DNA of 64,000 nucleotides, taken from assembly GCA_032622095.1 (NCBI GenBank), contig CP136064.1:145595954-145659953 (forward strand). Reading direction: 5' to 3'. The stretch is from Siphonodentalium dalli (lineage: Eukaryota; Mollusca; Scaphopoda; Gadilida; Siphonodentaliidae). Numbering within the stretch: the first letter of the stretch is position 1; the number at the start of each line of letters is the position of its first letter. A model generated the notes under the pieces. It made no database searches and had not been told where the DNA came from. It was given only the letters and a program-made list of their open reading frames with translations. This document shows, in pieces, positions 22,601 through 34,764 of this stretch. Made by a program: the position numbers and the translations under genes.

Positions 22601-22980
22601 AGTACCAGAATAAACCACCTGATGAGCACAAAGACAGCGAGGTGGTGGGTACAGAACCGCCTAAATTTGACAATGGAGCATCAGATCAGCATTTTGTTAA
22701 TCTTGACCAGAGATTGTCACAAGATGCATACGGCTGTCCGATTGACCTACATGTAGTATACAGAATACCACAGATAATTGAGGACAGTCCAGAAAGGTCT
22801 ACCTGTATCTCCAAACTAAGTACAGGTTTCATACCTGTAACAAGAACAGACCAAACATACAGGGAGAACCCAAGCCAGAATCCAATGGATCACACCTGGC
22901 TCCGAAATAAAGCAGGTTCTCCAGATCAATGGCCTTGGGATCCGGGTGGCAAATGCTTCCGAATCAGATGTGGATCGTAA
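19664..22980 (+). pseudogene. gag-position protein of LTR element, repeat-built, frameshifted
   Basis: I do not recognise this protein. The likely start is ATG 19664. The frame breaks at a T5 run (19741-19745) and continues in frame 1 from 19723. Numbered from 19759, three related helical, charged segments occupy residues 18-62, 188-234 and 329-372 (FREEQKES, FQEEKQES, FRDEVQES; each followed by a DDY/ADK-type block). The first two extend into a unit of about 165 residues. Near 20,960-20,985 the frame shifts to +2 and a Ser/Pro-rich tail begins, with MASKTxxxD repeats and three RDPPRLDxRDxxVPxSP-like blocks. Another shift lies near 21,750. An in-frame TGA is at 22,300 and the final stop at 22,980. 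Position and context suggest a Gag-like structural role, which is inference. Confidence 0.6.
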
Positions 22981-23540
22981 TTACTAACTACAATGAAGAG
23001 ATCCACAGCCATGGTCAGAGTATCATCAGACCCCATGGCAAACTATTAAGACCATTACTTGTCGCCAGAATGATGCGGGTTCCAGTATGGAAATGTACCT
23101 CCATGACTCACTGAACGTAATCATATGCTTGTTCGCAACGTTTAAATGATGTTCACAGTTAATGCAGCAATGAGTGAATCCAACATTGGGGTTGCGTTGT
23201 CGGTAATGGATATCGGGCCAGCTGATATACTACACCGACATTGAACCACCATTTGCATGTTGTACTGAGAATGCCGGGCCCCGGTTTCTTTTCCACTGTA
23301 CATATTCCACGAAACATAACATACAGAACCCAGTCAATGGTTATCGGTCGAGTGGACCAAGAAGTGAATGTCAGCAGCTATTCACCATGGCCAGATTATA
23401 CATAGTGCAGACCACCTATATACGGTTCGACAGAAGGAACTCACTGTAACTACGACATGCGTTCCGGATCAAGAACTTAACTGGTCACCCAAATGGAGCC
23501 AAGACATTGGGCGGTGTAAACAAGCTGGCCAGACAATCAT

Positions 23541-23852
23541 TTGACCGATACAATGGCGAAGACATTACCAGATATGACGGAAAATGGTAGTTGGATGATA
23601 CGAAATGCTGAGAAATTCCACTCTGCCAGCCATCCATATGACGGTGCCTTCCTCGACCAAGTTACAAGTGTTCGCCAGTCATCCGATGTTCAGGATCCAA
23701 TGCGTCAACTAGAAGACTCTGCAACCGAGCCCACGGAGGCCTATGACGTAACAGAAGTCTTGTTGGAACTTGGACTGACTAATGACGATGGATGGACGAA
23801 TTCTTCAACCCCCTCCATCAGGGCCTTCTTTTCAAAGCTTGGGGGAATGTAG
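23541..23852 (+). CDS. small acidic ORF abutting the 3' LTR
   Basis: 103 codons, rich in Asp/Glu/Thr/Ser, with no recognised domain. It runs through the purine tract and stops a few bases into the 3' LTR. It may be the tail of the upstream protein, separated by decayed sequence at 22,981-23,540, or spurious. Confidence 0.3.
   Translation: MTDTMAKTLPDMTENGSWMIRNAEKFHSASHPYDGAFLDQVTSVRQSSDVQDPMRQLEDSATEPTEAYDVTEVLLELGLTNDDGWTNSSTPSIRAFFSKLGGM
23841..23847 (+). promoter_or_regulatory. polypurine tract
   Basis: GGGGGAA immediately precedes the TG of the 3' LTR, the expected position of the plus-strand primer. Confidence 0.75.
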
Positions 23853-24061
23853 CGGTATTAGGTCCCGAAGAGTACCGGTTATCCGGTCCGAGTGCACCCG
23901 AGGATGTGACGTCACTCCCAGCTACCGAGATTGACAGAACAGAACTGACCGCGAATAACACCACACCTATTTGGCTGACATGTTGAATTACCTTATTGTG
24001 ACATCTAATACTTAAGAATAAACCATGTTAAATAGAATACAATGTCTGTTATATTACTTCA
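23848..24061 (+). repeat. 3' LTR
   Basis: Starts TGTAGCGGTATTAGGTCCCG and ends TTACTTCA, followed by the TSD ATAT (24062-24065). It shares ACCGGTTATCCGGT, TGACGTCA and AATAAA with the 5' LTR. Confidence 0.87.
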
Positions 24062-24065
24062 ATAT

Positions 24066-25461
24066 TATGACAAAAAGTTGAAATTAGTATGTGACAATTT
24101 CGACTTCTTTTCAATTTCTAGCCGCCAGTTTGGCAGTCATCTTGACTGTGAGAGTTGGCCAAACTCAAAAGAATACTTCATATCAATGTTCTATATGAAT
24201 ATTTCATATCAATGTTCCATATGGGTAGAATTCGCGTAACAATAACACCCATAGTAAGAAAGTAAAGGAATGTAAGCTTGTTTTCAAAGTTCGGATGCCA
24301 TTTTGGCTGCCATCTTTGATTTGGAAAACAATTTCTTTCGTCAGATGCAAGGTAATTACTTCACCTCAGTATTTACAACTTAACTGTCAGAATGTGTGGA
24401 GTTTTCTCGGCAATAATGCCCAATGATGTGAACATGAGGGAATTTCGGTGATTTTTCAAAATTTGTCCGCCATTGTGGGCACCATTTTGGATTTGGGGGA
24501 CTTTTATTTGGATGCAATATAAGGACAGTTATTCGACTAAGTGTTCCCAACTCACAATAGTAAGCAGGTGTGGAGTTGTCGTGACAATAACTCTCACTGA
24601 TGTTAAAATCAGCGATTTTTCTATTTCTGGTGGCCATTTTGGCCGCCATCTTGGATTTGGGTGAATATTCCTCAACTCAGGTATAAGAGAAATCCTAGCC
24701 CGAGTATCTCCTGCACATATATAATCATGGCCGGAGTAATAATAGCAATAACACTCATTGATTCGAAACAGACATTGCGTTATTAGCGTCGTTTTGGCTT
24801 TGACCGGATTATACCGGCATTTGGGAAAACGTGATATCGGACAAAAATATCCGTCAAGGAATGTATGTTATGATCCCCGTGTGTTCGCCAATGACTCTTC
24901 TAGACGATAAATGTATAAAATCGGGCCAAGGTGCCAATATTTTCCCACAGAGACAAACGAAAGGTGGTGAAATGTCCGAAAAATAGCAATTTTTCACATT
25001 TCGGCGGCAATCTTGGCCGCCATATTGGATTTTTGTGTCGGATTTTTGGCCAATTTGTAAGGGTTGTATATTACCATAACGAATCGAACGGAAAACAAAA
25101 CCGCATGTGACATCATCTTTACTATAACGGCGATCAAAGAGACCTGGTGCATATAAATAAAATGGCCGCTATGATGGACGCCATCTTGTCTGGAGTCTCT
25201 GCGGCCACTTTTTTTTCTTGTTAACAAGTGAAAAAAATTAGAGGAGACCTTAAGGAAGAAAATTAGTGGGATGAAGTTGAGTCCTGAGGGGTGGGGTGCA
25301 GAGGTCTACCAATATCTCCTGGACTAGAGACTTTATCAAGTGACAGACAAACGAAAAATCGTTTGTCTGTCACTTGATAAAGACTATGTTAGACGAAAGC
25401 TCGTGAGAAAATATTATACAATAGGTGACTGTCTTAAAGGTGTTACCATTTATTTCAACCC

Positions 25462-25464
<3 letters not shown>
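24066..25464 (-). repeat. outer part of right arm of giant inverted repeat
   Basis: Reverse-complement match to 8482-9815, including the GCCGCCATCTTGG-type repeats. It carries a hairpin insertion of about 57 bases (25331-25382) that the left arm lacks. Confidence 0.8.
25331..25382. repeat. perfect 24-bp hairpin, insertion relative to left arm
   Basis: A 24-base arm (25331-25354), AAAA, and its perfect reverse complement (25359-25382). The left arm reads straight from CCTGGACTA to CTATGTTAG at this point, so the palindrome was gained in the right arm, or lost cleanly from the left. Confidence 0.9.

Positions 25465-25515
<51 letters not shown>
25465..25515. repeat. (TA)n(CA)n microsatellite
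   Basis: A TA tract followed by a CA tract at the right boundary of the giant inverted-repeat element. Confidence 0.95.
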
Positions 25516-25748
25516 GGTGCAAAAAGTCAGCCCAAATAGCACCTGGTGCATTTAATTCCTGAGACTAAGACAATTGACAAATTAAATAGGATACACGCCG
25601 ATGTTCAGATATTGGACATACATAACATTATTTCTTCTACAAAGTACAAATTTAAACTAATAATTGTTATACTAAAGTCTAACGGCAACATCGACGTGCG
25701 CTGAAAACAGTAAACGATTTGTTTCACGGTCAAGTGATTTCCCGCTAA

Positions 25749-28472
25749 AGCGCGCCGCACACGATGCGATATACCGTATGTGGTACGACAAATATCGGGC
25801 ACCGGTTACGTGTCAAATCGTAGCGTGTGCGGTGGAAAATCGCAGGACATTTTGTCGCACGATCGGCCCCGCAGGGATTCAAATAATTTTGATTTTCTAC
25901 AATCGCACTGAGTGTGGACGGAAGTGAACGCTGGTTTGGGGTAATCAGTCATAAATAAAGTAGCTCGCCTCATGCAGACTGACTACGGTAGGTATATTTT
26001 CGTCTTTCCCTCCAATTTTGTAAAAATCCCAGCCTGGGTGCCAACTTATCTGCCTCGATGAGGGGTATGTTCCGCTACATGTAAATTCGTACTAATTTAG
26101 TTTCAGTGTCGTGTCTAGTTCTCTCGTAAATCAAGGTTAAACCTCCTGTTGTCGTGCTAAAAACACGTCACGTTTGCGATCAAAAGCACATTTTTCAAAC
26201 TATACGATGTCTTATTTTAGCGATTGTCCCCTGTTTCCTGTGTTTTCTCGACATACGAGCCCGATTTCAAAGCGTTGTGCTCCAACAGAATTGAACTCCC
26301 GGTAATATCTGACAAAAAAGCATTGAACGCCCGATATTGTTTTTATTATTTGTATTGAACGGCCGGTAAACTATCGATTACACCCTGTAAAATGCCATAC
26401 ACTCACTTTTGTATGTATATTGGAGTGAAAACTGAAGTGACGCCGATCGCTAGTATTAAACTAGTTTATAGACCACCCATGACAAACACATGTGGGCATA
26501 ATTGAACTCATATTACGGTCGTAATCTATACAATCTTTGTTTCAACAAATAAAACTTTTTATTTTTACCTCCAGCTGGTGCCAAAATGTGCTAAAATAGG
26601 GTTTTATATGGAGTGGCATGGTGTTCTGAACACCGAAATAGAACTGTGCGTGGTAAGGACAATTATGCTGAGCCACTCGTTTAAATTATATATTTTCGTG
26701 CGCTGCCATGACAATTAGGTTCAAACAAAACCCTGTATTTTTATGTTACTAGTATATGGAACTTTTGTAATCATATAATATCGCATTGGGACTTAGGATG
26801 CCCCGTATTATTTGTCGATATTATTGTATACCAACCATCATGTGCAAATCAACGGTTTTGCTTTCTTGAGTGTAACCTTGGAAACCCACCATCTTTGGTC
26901 GAATGTAATCTTTTACATTTATAAAAATACTAGTATATATATAGTTTATACTGTGTTATATTGTGTTATTTTCTAGAACTTGCTATCATTTCCACTAAAA
27001 CAAGATACAATTTGTCGTATTTTGGATAAATTCTAGCACATATTGTAAACTATAGTTAATCTATAGCTTTAATATATAAAACAATTTAAGAGTGTGGGGT
27101 TTTCATGGTTACTCATGGTAGTTAAAGCGCAAGTTAAGATAACAAACAAGGGAAAATCTCAAACATTGGACATTCAAGGACTATTTGTAGGATGATCTAA
27201 TGCAGCTCATATCTTGACTGTGACATTTTACCATTTTAATAAACATTGTTAGCACAAGCAGCAATATTGGCTGTGGAAATGTAAAAATGTACATTTGTGG
27301 CCTGTGAAAATCAAGTTAGATAAGTTCAATATGATGCTATAACCGGCCGTAAAAGACATTTTACAGGGTGTAATCGAAAGTTTACTCGGCGTCCAATACA
27401 AATAATACAAAAAATACCGGGCGTTCAATGATTTTTTGTCAGATTTTACCGGGAGTTCAATTCTGTTGGAGCACCACACTTTGAAATCGGGCTCGTATGT
27501 CGAGAAAACTCAGGAAACAGGGGACAATCGCTAAGCATGGCTTTCAATGGGATATTAAGGCATCCAAAACATGAATTTGTTATAAAATAAGACATCGTAT
27601 AGTTTGAAAAATGTGCTTTTGATCGCAAACGTGACGTGTTTTTAGCACGAAAATAGGAGGTTTAACATTGATTTACGAGAGAACTAGACACGACACTGAA
27701 ACAAAATTAGTACGAAAATGTAGCGGAACATACCCCTCATCGAGGCAGATTGGCACCGGCCTGTGATTGTTTACACAATTGGAGGGAAAGACGAAAATAT
27801 ACGTACCGTAGTCAGTCTGCATGAGGCGAGCTACTTTTATTTATGACTGATTACCGCAAACCAGCGTTCACTTCCGTCCACACACAGTGGATCGAGTCGT
27901 ACGATTTATTCGAAGTAGCCAATCAGATGCAACTATTAATCTGATCACGCGGCGATCACATGTTTTCTTTCACAACAACATGGCGTTCATACAGTGTCCT
28001 TCAAAGTCAGAGTAGCGGGATATTTTGGACGGCGGAATACATTCATGCATCTAGAGTACAACTACAATTGAAATAGGTGCATGGACTGGACACCAGCAAG
28101 TTGGTGTCAAAATAATATCTGATTGTGAATTTGTGTGGGGAATTAAATCAGCTATAGGGCCTACTAGTCTATAGAACTACAAACACTATTAATATTAATA
28201 ATTTATTGGAAATTAGTATTTAATATGTGCGATAAATACAAATATAGACCTATACCTATAATCTATACACCGCGTTATTAATACGGTAACCCATTGCATT
28301 CAGTTAACAACCCGATCGCATCGTGTGCGGTGGTCTACCGTATTACGGTAAGTGATAACAACAGAAGTCGCGCGACTAAAATCGTACCGTGTGCGCACAC
28401 AGATCTTGGTATAGGTCGCAAGGATCTGCCACAAATATCGTGCAACATATATTGCATCGTGTGCGGCTGGCT
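25749..28472. mobile_element. 2.7-kb non-autonomous PIF/Harbinger-like foldback
   Basis: The ends are AGCGCGCCGCACACGATGCG and, inverted, AGCCAGCCGCACACGATGCA. Both are flanked by TAA (25746-25748 and 28473-28475), the 3-bp TWA duplication typical of PIF/Harbinger. Long internal arms also match inverted, about 25,905-26,405 with 27,355-27,900, for example CACGTCACGTTTGCGATCAA against TTGATCGCAAACGTGACGTG. No DDE transposase or Myb-like ORF is visible, so it is non-autonomous. The superfamily rests on TSD length only. Confidence 0.68.
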
Positions 28473-28475
28473 TAA

Positions 28476-29370
28476 CGACTAATTAATGTAACTGCCAGTG
28501 GTTTCTCGAAGATAGCGATAAATTACATGGCTGCACATGCGCACACAGGAACACTCCAGCATGCACATGCGGTTTGTCAACATACTGCCAGGTCGAGGAA
28601 ACCGCGCTAAACTCAAGATGATGTTAGTCGCCGAGTAATTGTTTTTCAAGGTGTGTTGTTCTTCTGTATTTCAGCGTTTTATGACACAGAACTGTGCTTT
28701 AGATAATACTATATCGCCACGCCCTTGGTCATTGTTTCTTTGAAATCAAACTCCATTGTTTATTAAAATTCAAACAATATTGACTGTTGTTGCTTCCACT
28801 GGGTCGATCGTTCTCGTAATTATCTGATTTCCTTTCCGGTTATGTTAAGTTCGTTCCGCTTTTCCGTTCCGTCAATTTAGTACAGTTCAAGTTTTAAATG
28901 TTGACAAATTAACTGTCTCGGATTTCTCTCAAAGTTCGGATTATATTTCGAGAGGCAGGTATTGTGCACAATGACTTCGTAATCTGTCACTATCGCTTGA
29001 TCTTATTACTGAATGGTAGCAGACACAACCATCTAGTTACATGTGATTTTGGTGATTGGAATGAGGGGCTATTTTTCCCCAGCTAGCGCTTGGGGAAGCC
29101 GTCTACCACGTATTTTTCAAACAGCTACAAATGTTACATTTTGATTTTTTTTCGTCGGGTAACTTGTTGATACTGATTCAGAATAGAGTAGTCTTCAACA
29201 AAATTGATATGAAATGTTTGTATTTGCCTGTTATAAGTGCATGGGAAAAAATTCATAATAATGATTAAGCCAATCAGCCAAAGGAGTTAGTGAATGAACG
29301 TACGGCTTCCCAACTATTCGAGAGCGTCTAGCTACGTCATCTAATGAGAGGGTCTAATTTGAAAAAAAGA
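28476..29370. other. no recognisable gene
   Basis: Apparently unique sequence between two mobile elements. It could hold an upstream region for the candidate exon at 29,371; I see no decisive promoter element. Confidence 0.35.
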
Positions 29371-29437
29371 ATGGCGCGTATGCAGACACGAGTGCTCCGG
29401 GGTTACCGTAATTTCAAAAATATCAACTCCGCTAAAA
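29371..29437 (+). CDS. possible short first coding exon (unassigned)
   Basis: ATG in good context (AAGAATGG) opens 22 codons (MARMQTRVLRG...) ending at a consensus donor AAA|GTAAGT at 29438, phase 1. The product is basic, with no recognised family. A start codon plus a donor can arise by chance. Confidence 0.22.
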
Positions 29438-29776
29438 GTAAGTATGTACTGATTAAATTACTTGTACATTTGTTTCAATAGAATCAAGTGTATACTCAAG
29501 CGGATACTCTGAGGATCAGGTGACCCTGATTTTTCATCGCAAGATAACATTTTTTAATTTGTATAATGCTTTTTACAATAAGTTGTATCTTTTTAGCGTT
29601 GGTGGTTATATACTTTTATTCTGCAAGGGAGAGCCAACAGAGCTTTACGTATTTTTCGAAGCGATTCCAAATTAAGGTCGCTTGATCCCCAGTTTCAAGT
29701 TCATTAGTTTTTCTGTGGTTTGGAGTCCGGAGATTTCATTTGCATAATTAAAGCTATTTTATAGGACGCAGCGCTG

Positions 29777-30640
29777 TTATCGGAACAGCAACAACAACAA
29801 CAAAATCATTGAAGTGTGGTTGGTTTCAGATATGTTCAATACTACAATCAGCAACGACATCAAATGATCAACAACATTGGGGTTTGGTTGAATTGGGACA
29901 GGCTTCATCGTGTCAGGTCCATGGTGGTCATTGTGTGAAAAACATCTACACATATCATATAATGTGGAGTATGAGCAGGTCATAGCATCGGGATATCAGA
30001 TATAAGATTATTTACTCAGAGACTACTCTAGCAATTCCGCGTGTATCATCAGTTGACTCAACTTAAACATGTTGGGTCTTGCGTAGTAGTACGGAGCAAT
30101 GTATCTAGATCTGATGGAGTTAAATTTCGGGCATTTAAGAAGAACATGAAATTCGTCTCCGATCTCGGAGCAATCGCAAAATGTGCACGTTCTGTCCTCT
30201 GCCAGCGCTCTAGTCCAGTCACCTACTTCAACGGGTAGTCTATGGTTACGTGTTCTAAATTTGATTAGTGTTAGCGCATCGTTTGTATTTAATTTTGTTA
30301 TATAGTCTTCTTCTTTGAATATTAGTTTTATTTCTCGGTAAAATGAGTATTTTGTTGATGAGGACAATGTGTTCCGCCATTGTTGGATGTAAGAGTCTTC
30401 GAGTATTCGCTTTGTGACCTCCCGAAACGATCTCAATGTTCCAATTGAATGAAATTTCCACACCCCGCTCATGCCAATATCATGTAATAATTTCGATACA
30501 TAATTAATCCAATTAGATTTGTGGTTTTTGAAAATATCTGTCTGATTAAATTGACTGCACAACCTCCAGTACATAAGATAAGAGAGTTTGTTACCCTCCT
30601 CCATATTTTCGACCCTTCTGATTGGCCCATGTCCTGTCAC
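29777..30640 (-). pseudogene. LINE family B, C-terminal part and 3' end
   Basis: The minus-strand frame 30640-30023 encodes about 205 residues, including KLSYLMYWRL and a zinc-finger-like CTFCDCSEIGDEFHVLLKC (C-x2-C-x9-H-x4-C) near the end, as expected after the RT of many LINEs. After the stop comes a short 3' UTR ending in a TTG repeat (complement of ACAACAACAACAAAA, 29,786-29,802), a short-repeat tail. It begins just where the RT half at 35.8-38.4 kb stops, so the two are probably one element split by an insertion. Confidence 0.72.
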
Positions 30641-31767
30641 GTGCCGGGCGACAAATCACACTGTTGCCCGCTGAGCTGGGAGACATTGTTTTTGTCGCCC
30701 GCCTGATGTTATATTACAAGAATATCACCAAACACACACTGCAGTATCTCATCTATTTCACATAACTACGATGTACTAAAATCATAGATATTGTACATTG
30801 CATTTGTTCCTAATGGGCATGACTGAATCCGGGTACGCCTTCTGCTAATGGTGTTTGACAGTCTACTCAATACTAGGTCAATGGGTTAATCGCCTGCGCT
30901 GGGTGCATATTATAACTACCACGTGTTTCAGTCAAATCCATCCGTATAACATTGAAGGCATAATGATAATGAACTGTCTTCAAGTTGAACAACAAGTGCT
31001 TCACGTTTCCTCAATCCGAATGAATGAATGAATGTAAACTCAGAATAACTTTTATAACAAACGAGAATAGAAATTAACTCAAATTTGATGTCTTCCTTCC
31101 ACACTACTCACGAGAGAACACAGCGAATTCACGAGTGCAAGGTCGTCAATCTGACCTGTGAGGCTGTGACGTTTATTGTTATTAAAATAATTATGTCATG
31201 TTGTGGTACAGTCAGGTCCAAAACATTCTGAGCACAATTAAGAGCACTCCATTAAAACGAATTAATTAATGAGTTTAGACTTCTTTTGAAGACAAATTAG
31301 ACTTTTTCAAAGACAATCAGAAGTCGGTGTATCATACATGTACATACACTCATGTATGCATTTTCGTGTTTTATTAATAATGCGTTCTTGTTTGTGTATT
31401 TTCAATATATTGGCTTAGCCTACCCTCATGCATTTAGCCACAAAGGCCTATGTTTTATGGAGCTATGTATTTCTATCATGCCGTAAGTCCTCGTTGCGAA
31501 TCAAGATAGATTGCACGTCATGTCACAAATGTGCACTTTTTGGCAATACTCACATAATAAAATAACACGTTGAACTTGAATCGTCTTCGATGACTTACTT
31601 GAAACATATATACCCGCCGAATACAACACATCATTAAAATAATATGTACTTCATATTACGGTTAGCTCTAGTAACAGTGCACGGACTATACATATTCATG
31701 CTTGCATCTTTAATTCATTCTGAAGTGGAGGTTATATATTTCATTCATTCCATTATAGGTCGTATCT

Positions 31768-34764
31768 ATGGCTACACATAACGTAAATCTGAGTGAGGTT
31801 CGGGATTCTGATGAATATAACTTTACAATGAAATGGAACGAAGCGGAACAGGAAAATGATGAATTGATTAATTCTGCTATTAATACCTGCAATGAATGTG
31901 CATACATTTCACCAGCACAAGCTATAGATCAACCAAATAAAAAATCTAAATTTTCAATATTCAGCCTCAACTGTCGAAGTATTAACGCGAATTTCGATTC
32001 ATTGTGTAATCTCCTGTGCGACTTAAAGTCGAATAATAATTCATTCGACGTTATAGCTTTAACGGAAATATTCAAAATACGTCAAGCATCAAACTTTCAA
32101 ATACCGGGATATCATGCACCCTATGGAATTCAAGTGTAGAGCTGACGACGATGATGGCAGAGGTGGTGTGTGCCTTTACATAAAAGAATCAATCCACTAT
32201 AAAAATCGACCCGACCTTAGTGAATTTATTCCACACGTGATAGAAATAATATTCGTGGAAATTAACCCAGGAAAAAATGACTCGGATAATCGGCTGCATT
32301 TATAGACCAAATACCGCACCAAAGGCCAACATTGATAAATTTTTGAAAAAAGTCGACGATATTCTAGAAAAAATTAATAACCACAAATCATATATATCAG
32401 GAGACTTTAATATTGACCTCCTCAATTTCAACTCTCATACAAAAACGAATGATTTCATAAATAACATTTTCACAAGAGGATTCGTGCCAAGGATAACTAA
32501 ACCCACTCGAATGACTGATCACTCAGCAACTCTTATCGATAATATATATACCAATAATCTACAAGGCGAATGTAAATCTGGTATAATCACATGCGATGTA
32601 TCCGATCACTTCGGCATATTTTATTCAGAATCTAACCAAAAGAGACAAAACAGCCCCAATAATAATGAAACTATCACTAACCAACGAAGTTTTAGTCCTA
32701 ATAACATAATTAGATTCAAAAATCTTTTAAAATCTTGTACCTTTGACTCCGTCACATCTTGTAGAAATGTCGACCAAGCATATAACATCTTCTTAGATAT
32801 CTATATGAATGCATATGAACTAGCTTTCCCCATCAAAAGTCGACATATACCCAAAACATTCATAAAACATCTGGATTGATTAAGTCAAGTATTGTTAAGA
32901 ACCAGCTATATTTACGCAAATTGAATAAACCCACGGAAACGAACGTAAATAAATATTTGAGTTATCGTACCTTATATAATAAACTAATCAGAAGGAGTAA
33001 AAATATATACTATACAAATATTCTAGAAGTAAATAAAAATAACTTAAAGAAAACATGGGAAATACTTAAGGGTGGATTGAAGATAAATGGAAACACAAAT
33101 ATTAACACAAAGACTTTTACTGAAAACGGAATAGAACTTGAAAATTCCAAACTCATATCGGAAAGGTTCAATGACGTTTTCTCAAAAATTGGGCGGGAAA
33201 CCAGCCAACTTAATGAACATGAAAATGACTCACATTTTACAGATTTTCTTCATAACCGCAAACGAGACAACATCAATTTCAAAATAATTCCGAACTCTAT
33301 ACAGGATATCATCCTCACATGTTTCTCTATGACTGGAAGAGTGTCAAGGGACTTCAATGGTATATCAACTAAACTTATCAAGGAAACATTTGAGGAGATA
33401 GCCCCAGCATTATTGCATATTTTTAACTTGTCCTTAGAGCATGGAATAGTCCCTAACAAAATGAAAATTTCTAAAGTAGTCCCGATCCCAAAAAATAATA
33501 CCACTCATGAAATCTCCAACTACAGACCTATCAGCATTCTTCCAGCTATCTCGAAACTTCTCGAAAAAATAATGCATAAACGATTACTAGACTTCTTAAA
33601 TAAACAAAACATACTCTATAAACACCAATACGGCTTCCGTCCTAATCATTCAACCTTCCATCCTGTATTACACCTCCTCGACCAAGTTGTCTCAAATAAT
33701 GACATCATGACAAGAGATTCCACTTTAGCTCTATTCCTCGACCTCTCAAAAGCATTTGATACGATAAATCACGATATTTTACTTCATAAACTAGATCACT
33801 ATGGCATACGGGGCACAGCATACTCATGGTTTCGGAGCTATCTGCAAAATAGAAGGCAATATGTTGAACTCAATGGTACCAAATCTAAATTAACGGAAGT
33901 GACGTGTGGAGTGCCCCAGGGTTCAATACTGGGACCGATAATTTACGTTAACGATATGTCCAACTCGACAACCATGGATATCTTGTCATACGCGGACGAT
34001 ACGACTCTAGTAACTGGTGGAAAAAATGGCATCCTTGTAGAAAGTTATGTGAATAATGAGTTACGCAACATATTTGATTGGTGCTGTTGCAATAAGTTAA
34101 AAAAGCAACTATATGCTAATACACCAGAGAACAATGATAACAAATGGAACTTCATAAAGGTTTACTTAACTAATACGGAACTAAATAAGATAGGAAATCT
34201 TGAGCACGAATCCTCCACAAAATTCTTAGGAATCCATATAGATGAAAACCTGACCTTTAAAAAACATGTGTCCTCAGTTTGTTCTAAAATGGTAATGCCA
34301 TATACCACATCAATAAAGTTAAACACTTCTTTCCTGGTAGCGCACTTAAAACATTATGTTATGCTCTAATACAAAGCCATCTTGTCTACGGTGTTCAAAT
34401 TTGGGGACACGTCCCAGCGGTCAAAAAACTTTTCATGCTTAAAAAACGCGCGATACCAGTTTTATGTAATAAGAAATATAGAAGCCACACAGAACCTCTT
34501 TTTAAAAAAGAAAATATACTCAAAATCTACGACACCCGGCAAAAGCACCCACTATTTTTTTTTAAACCAAGAACATCTTGGTCCCAACAACTACCATTCC
34601 ATTCTTATCCAACCATCTGGAACAACTTAGATAACGAATTTACATCATACCAATCCAGGCACACATTCAAACGGCGTTTACATGCCGATTGCATTAAAAA
34701 ATATGCTGCAACAATTAAATGCAACAATCAAAGATGTCCCGACTGTGTGGTAGCTCGTCAATAA
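31768..34764 (+). pseudogene. CR1/jockey-like LINE (family A, copy 2), nearly full-length ORF2
   Basis: Endonuclease plus reverse transcriptase of the same family as 1-2364. The endonuclease has FSLNCRSIN (about 31961), SGDFNIDLLN (about 32396) and CDVSDHFGIF (about 32594). The RT has NYRPISILP (about 33520), QYGFRPNHS (about 33628), LSKAFDTINHD (about 33742), TCGVPQGSILGP (about 33902) and YADDTT (about 33989). The C-terminal CNNQRCPDC lies before the stop at 34762. At least four frame changes (near 32,120, 32,290, 32,877 and 34,370), plus a loss of about three residues after GSILGP, make it non-functional. Confidence 0.9.

Larger units (their letters stand above)
16846..24061 (+). mobile_element. 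7.2-kb LTR retroelement lacking visible RT/integrase
   Basis: A complete LTR architecture: 216-bp 5' LTR and 214-bp 3' LTR, both TG...CA, a 4-bp TSD, a PBS-like TGG start after the 5' LTR, and a purine tract GGGGGAA touching the 3' LTR. The interior has a 2.6-kb leader and a broken ORF region (19664-22980, 23541-23852). No reverse transcriptase, protease, RNase H or integrase motif, and no CCHC knuckle, is visible in any frame. It is best described as a non-autonomous (TR-GAG/LARD-like) element mobilised by an unseen partner. It lies inside the right arm of the giant inverted repeat and is therefore younger than it. Confidence 0.82.
8482..25464. mobile_element. giant inverted-repeat element with arms of about 2.2 kb
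   Basis: The left arm (8482 to about 10655) is matched in inverted orientation by two right-hand blocks, 24066-25464 (outer) and about 15930-16841 (inner). The two blocks become contiguous once the LTR retroelement 16846-24061 is removed. Both ends read GTTGGGTTGAAATAAATGG inward and are flanked by TA, a possible 2-bp TSD; the right TA lies in a microsatellite. The internal 5.3 kb holds Helitron-like, foldback and tandem repeats and no transposase. It may be a non-autonomous giant TIR transposon, or two inverted copies of one repeat joined by chance. Confidence 0.6.
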
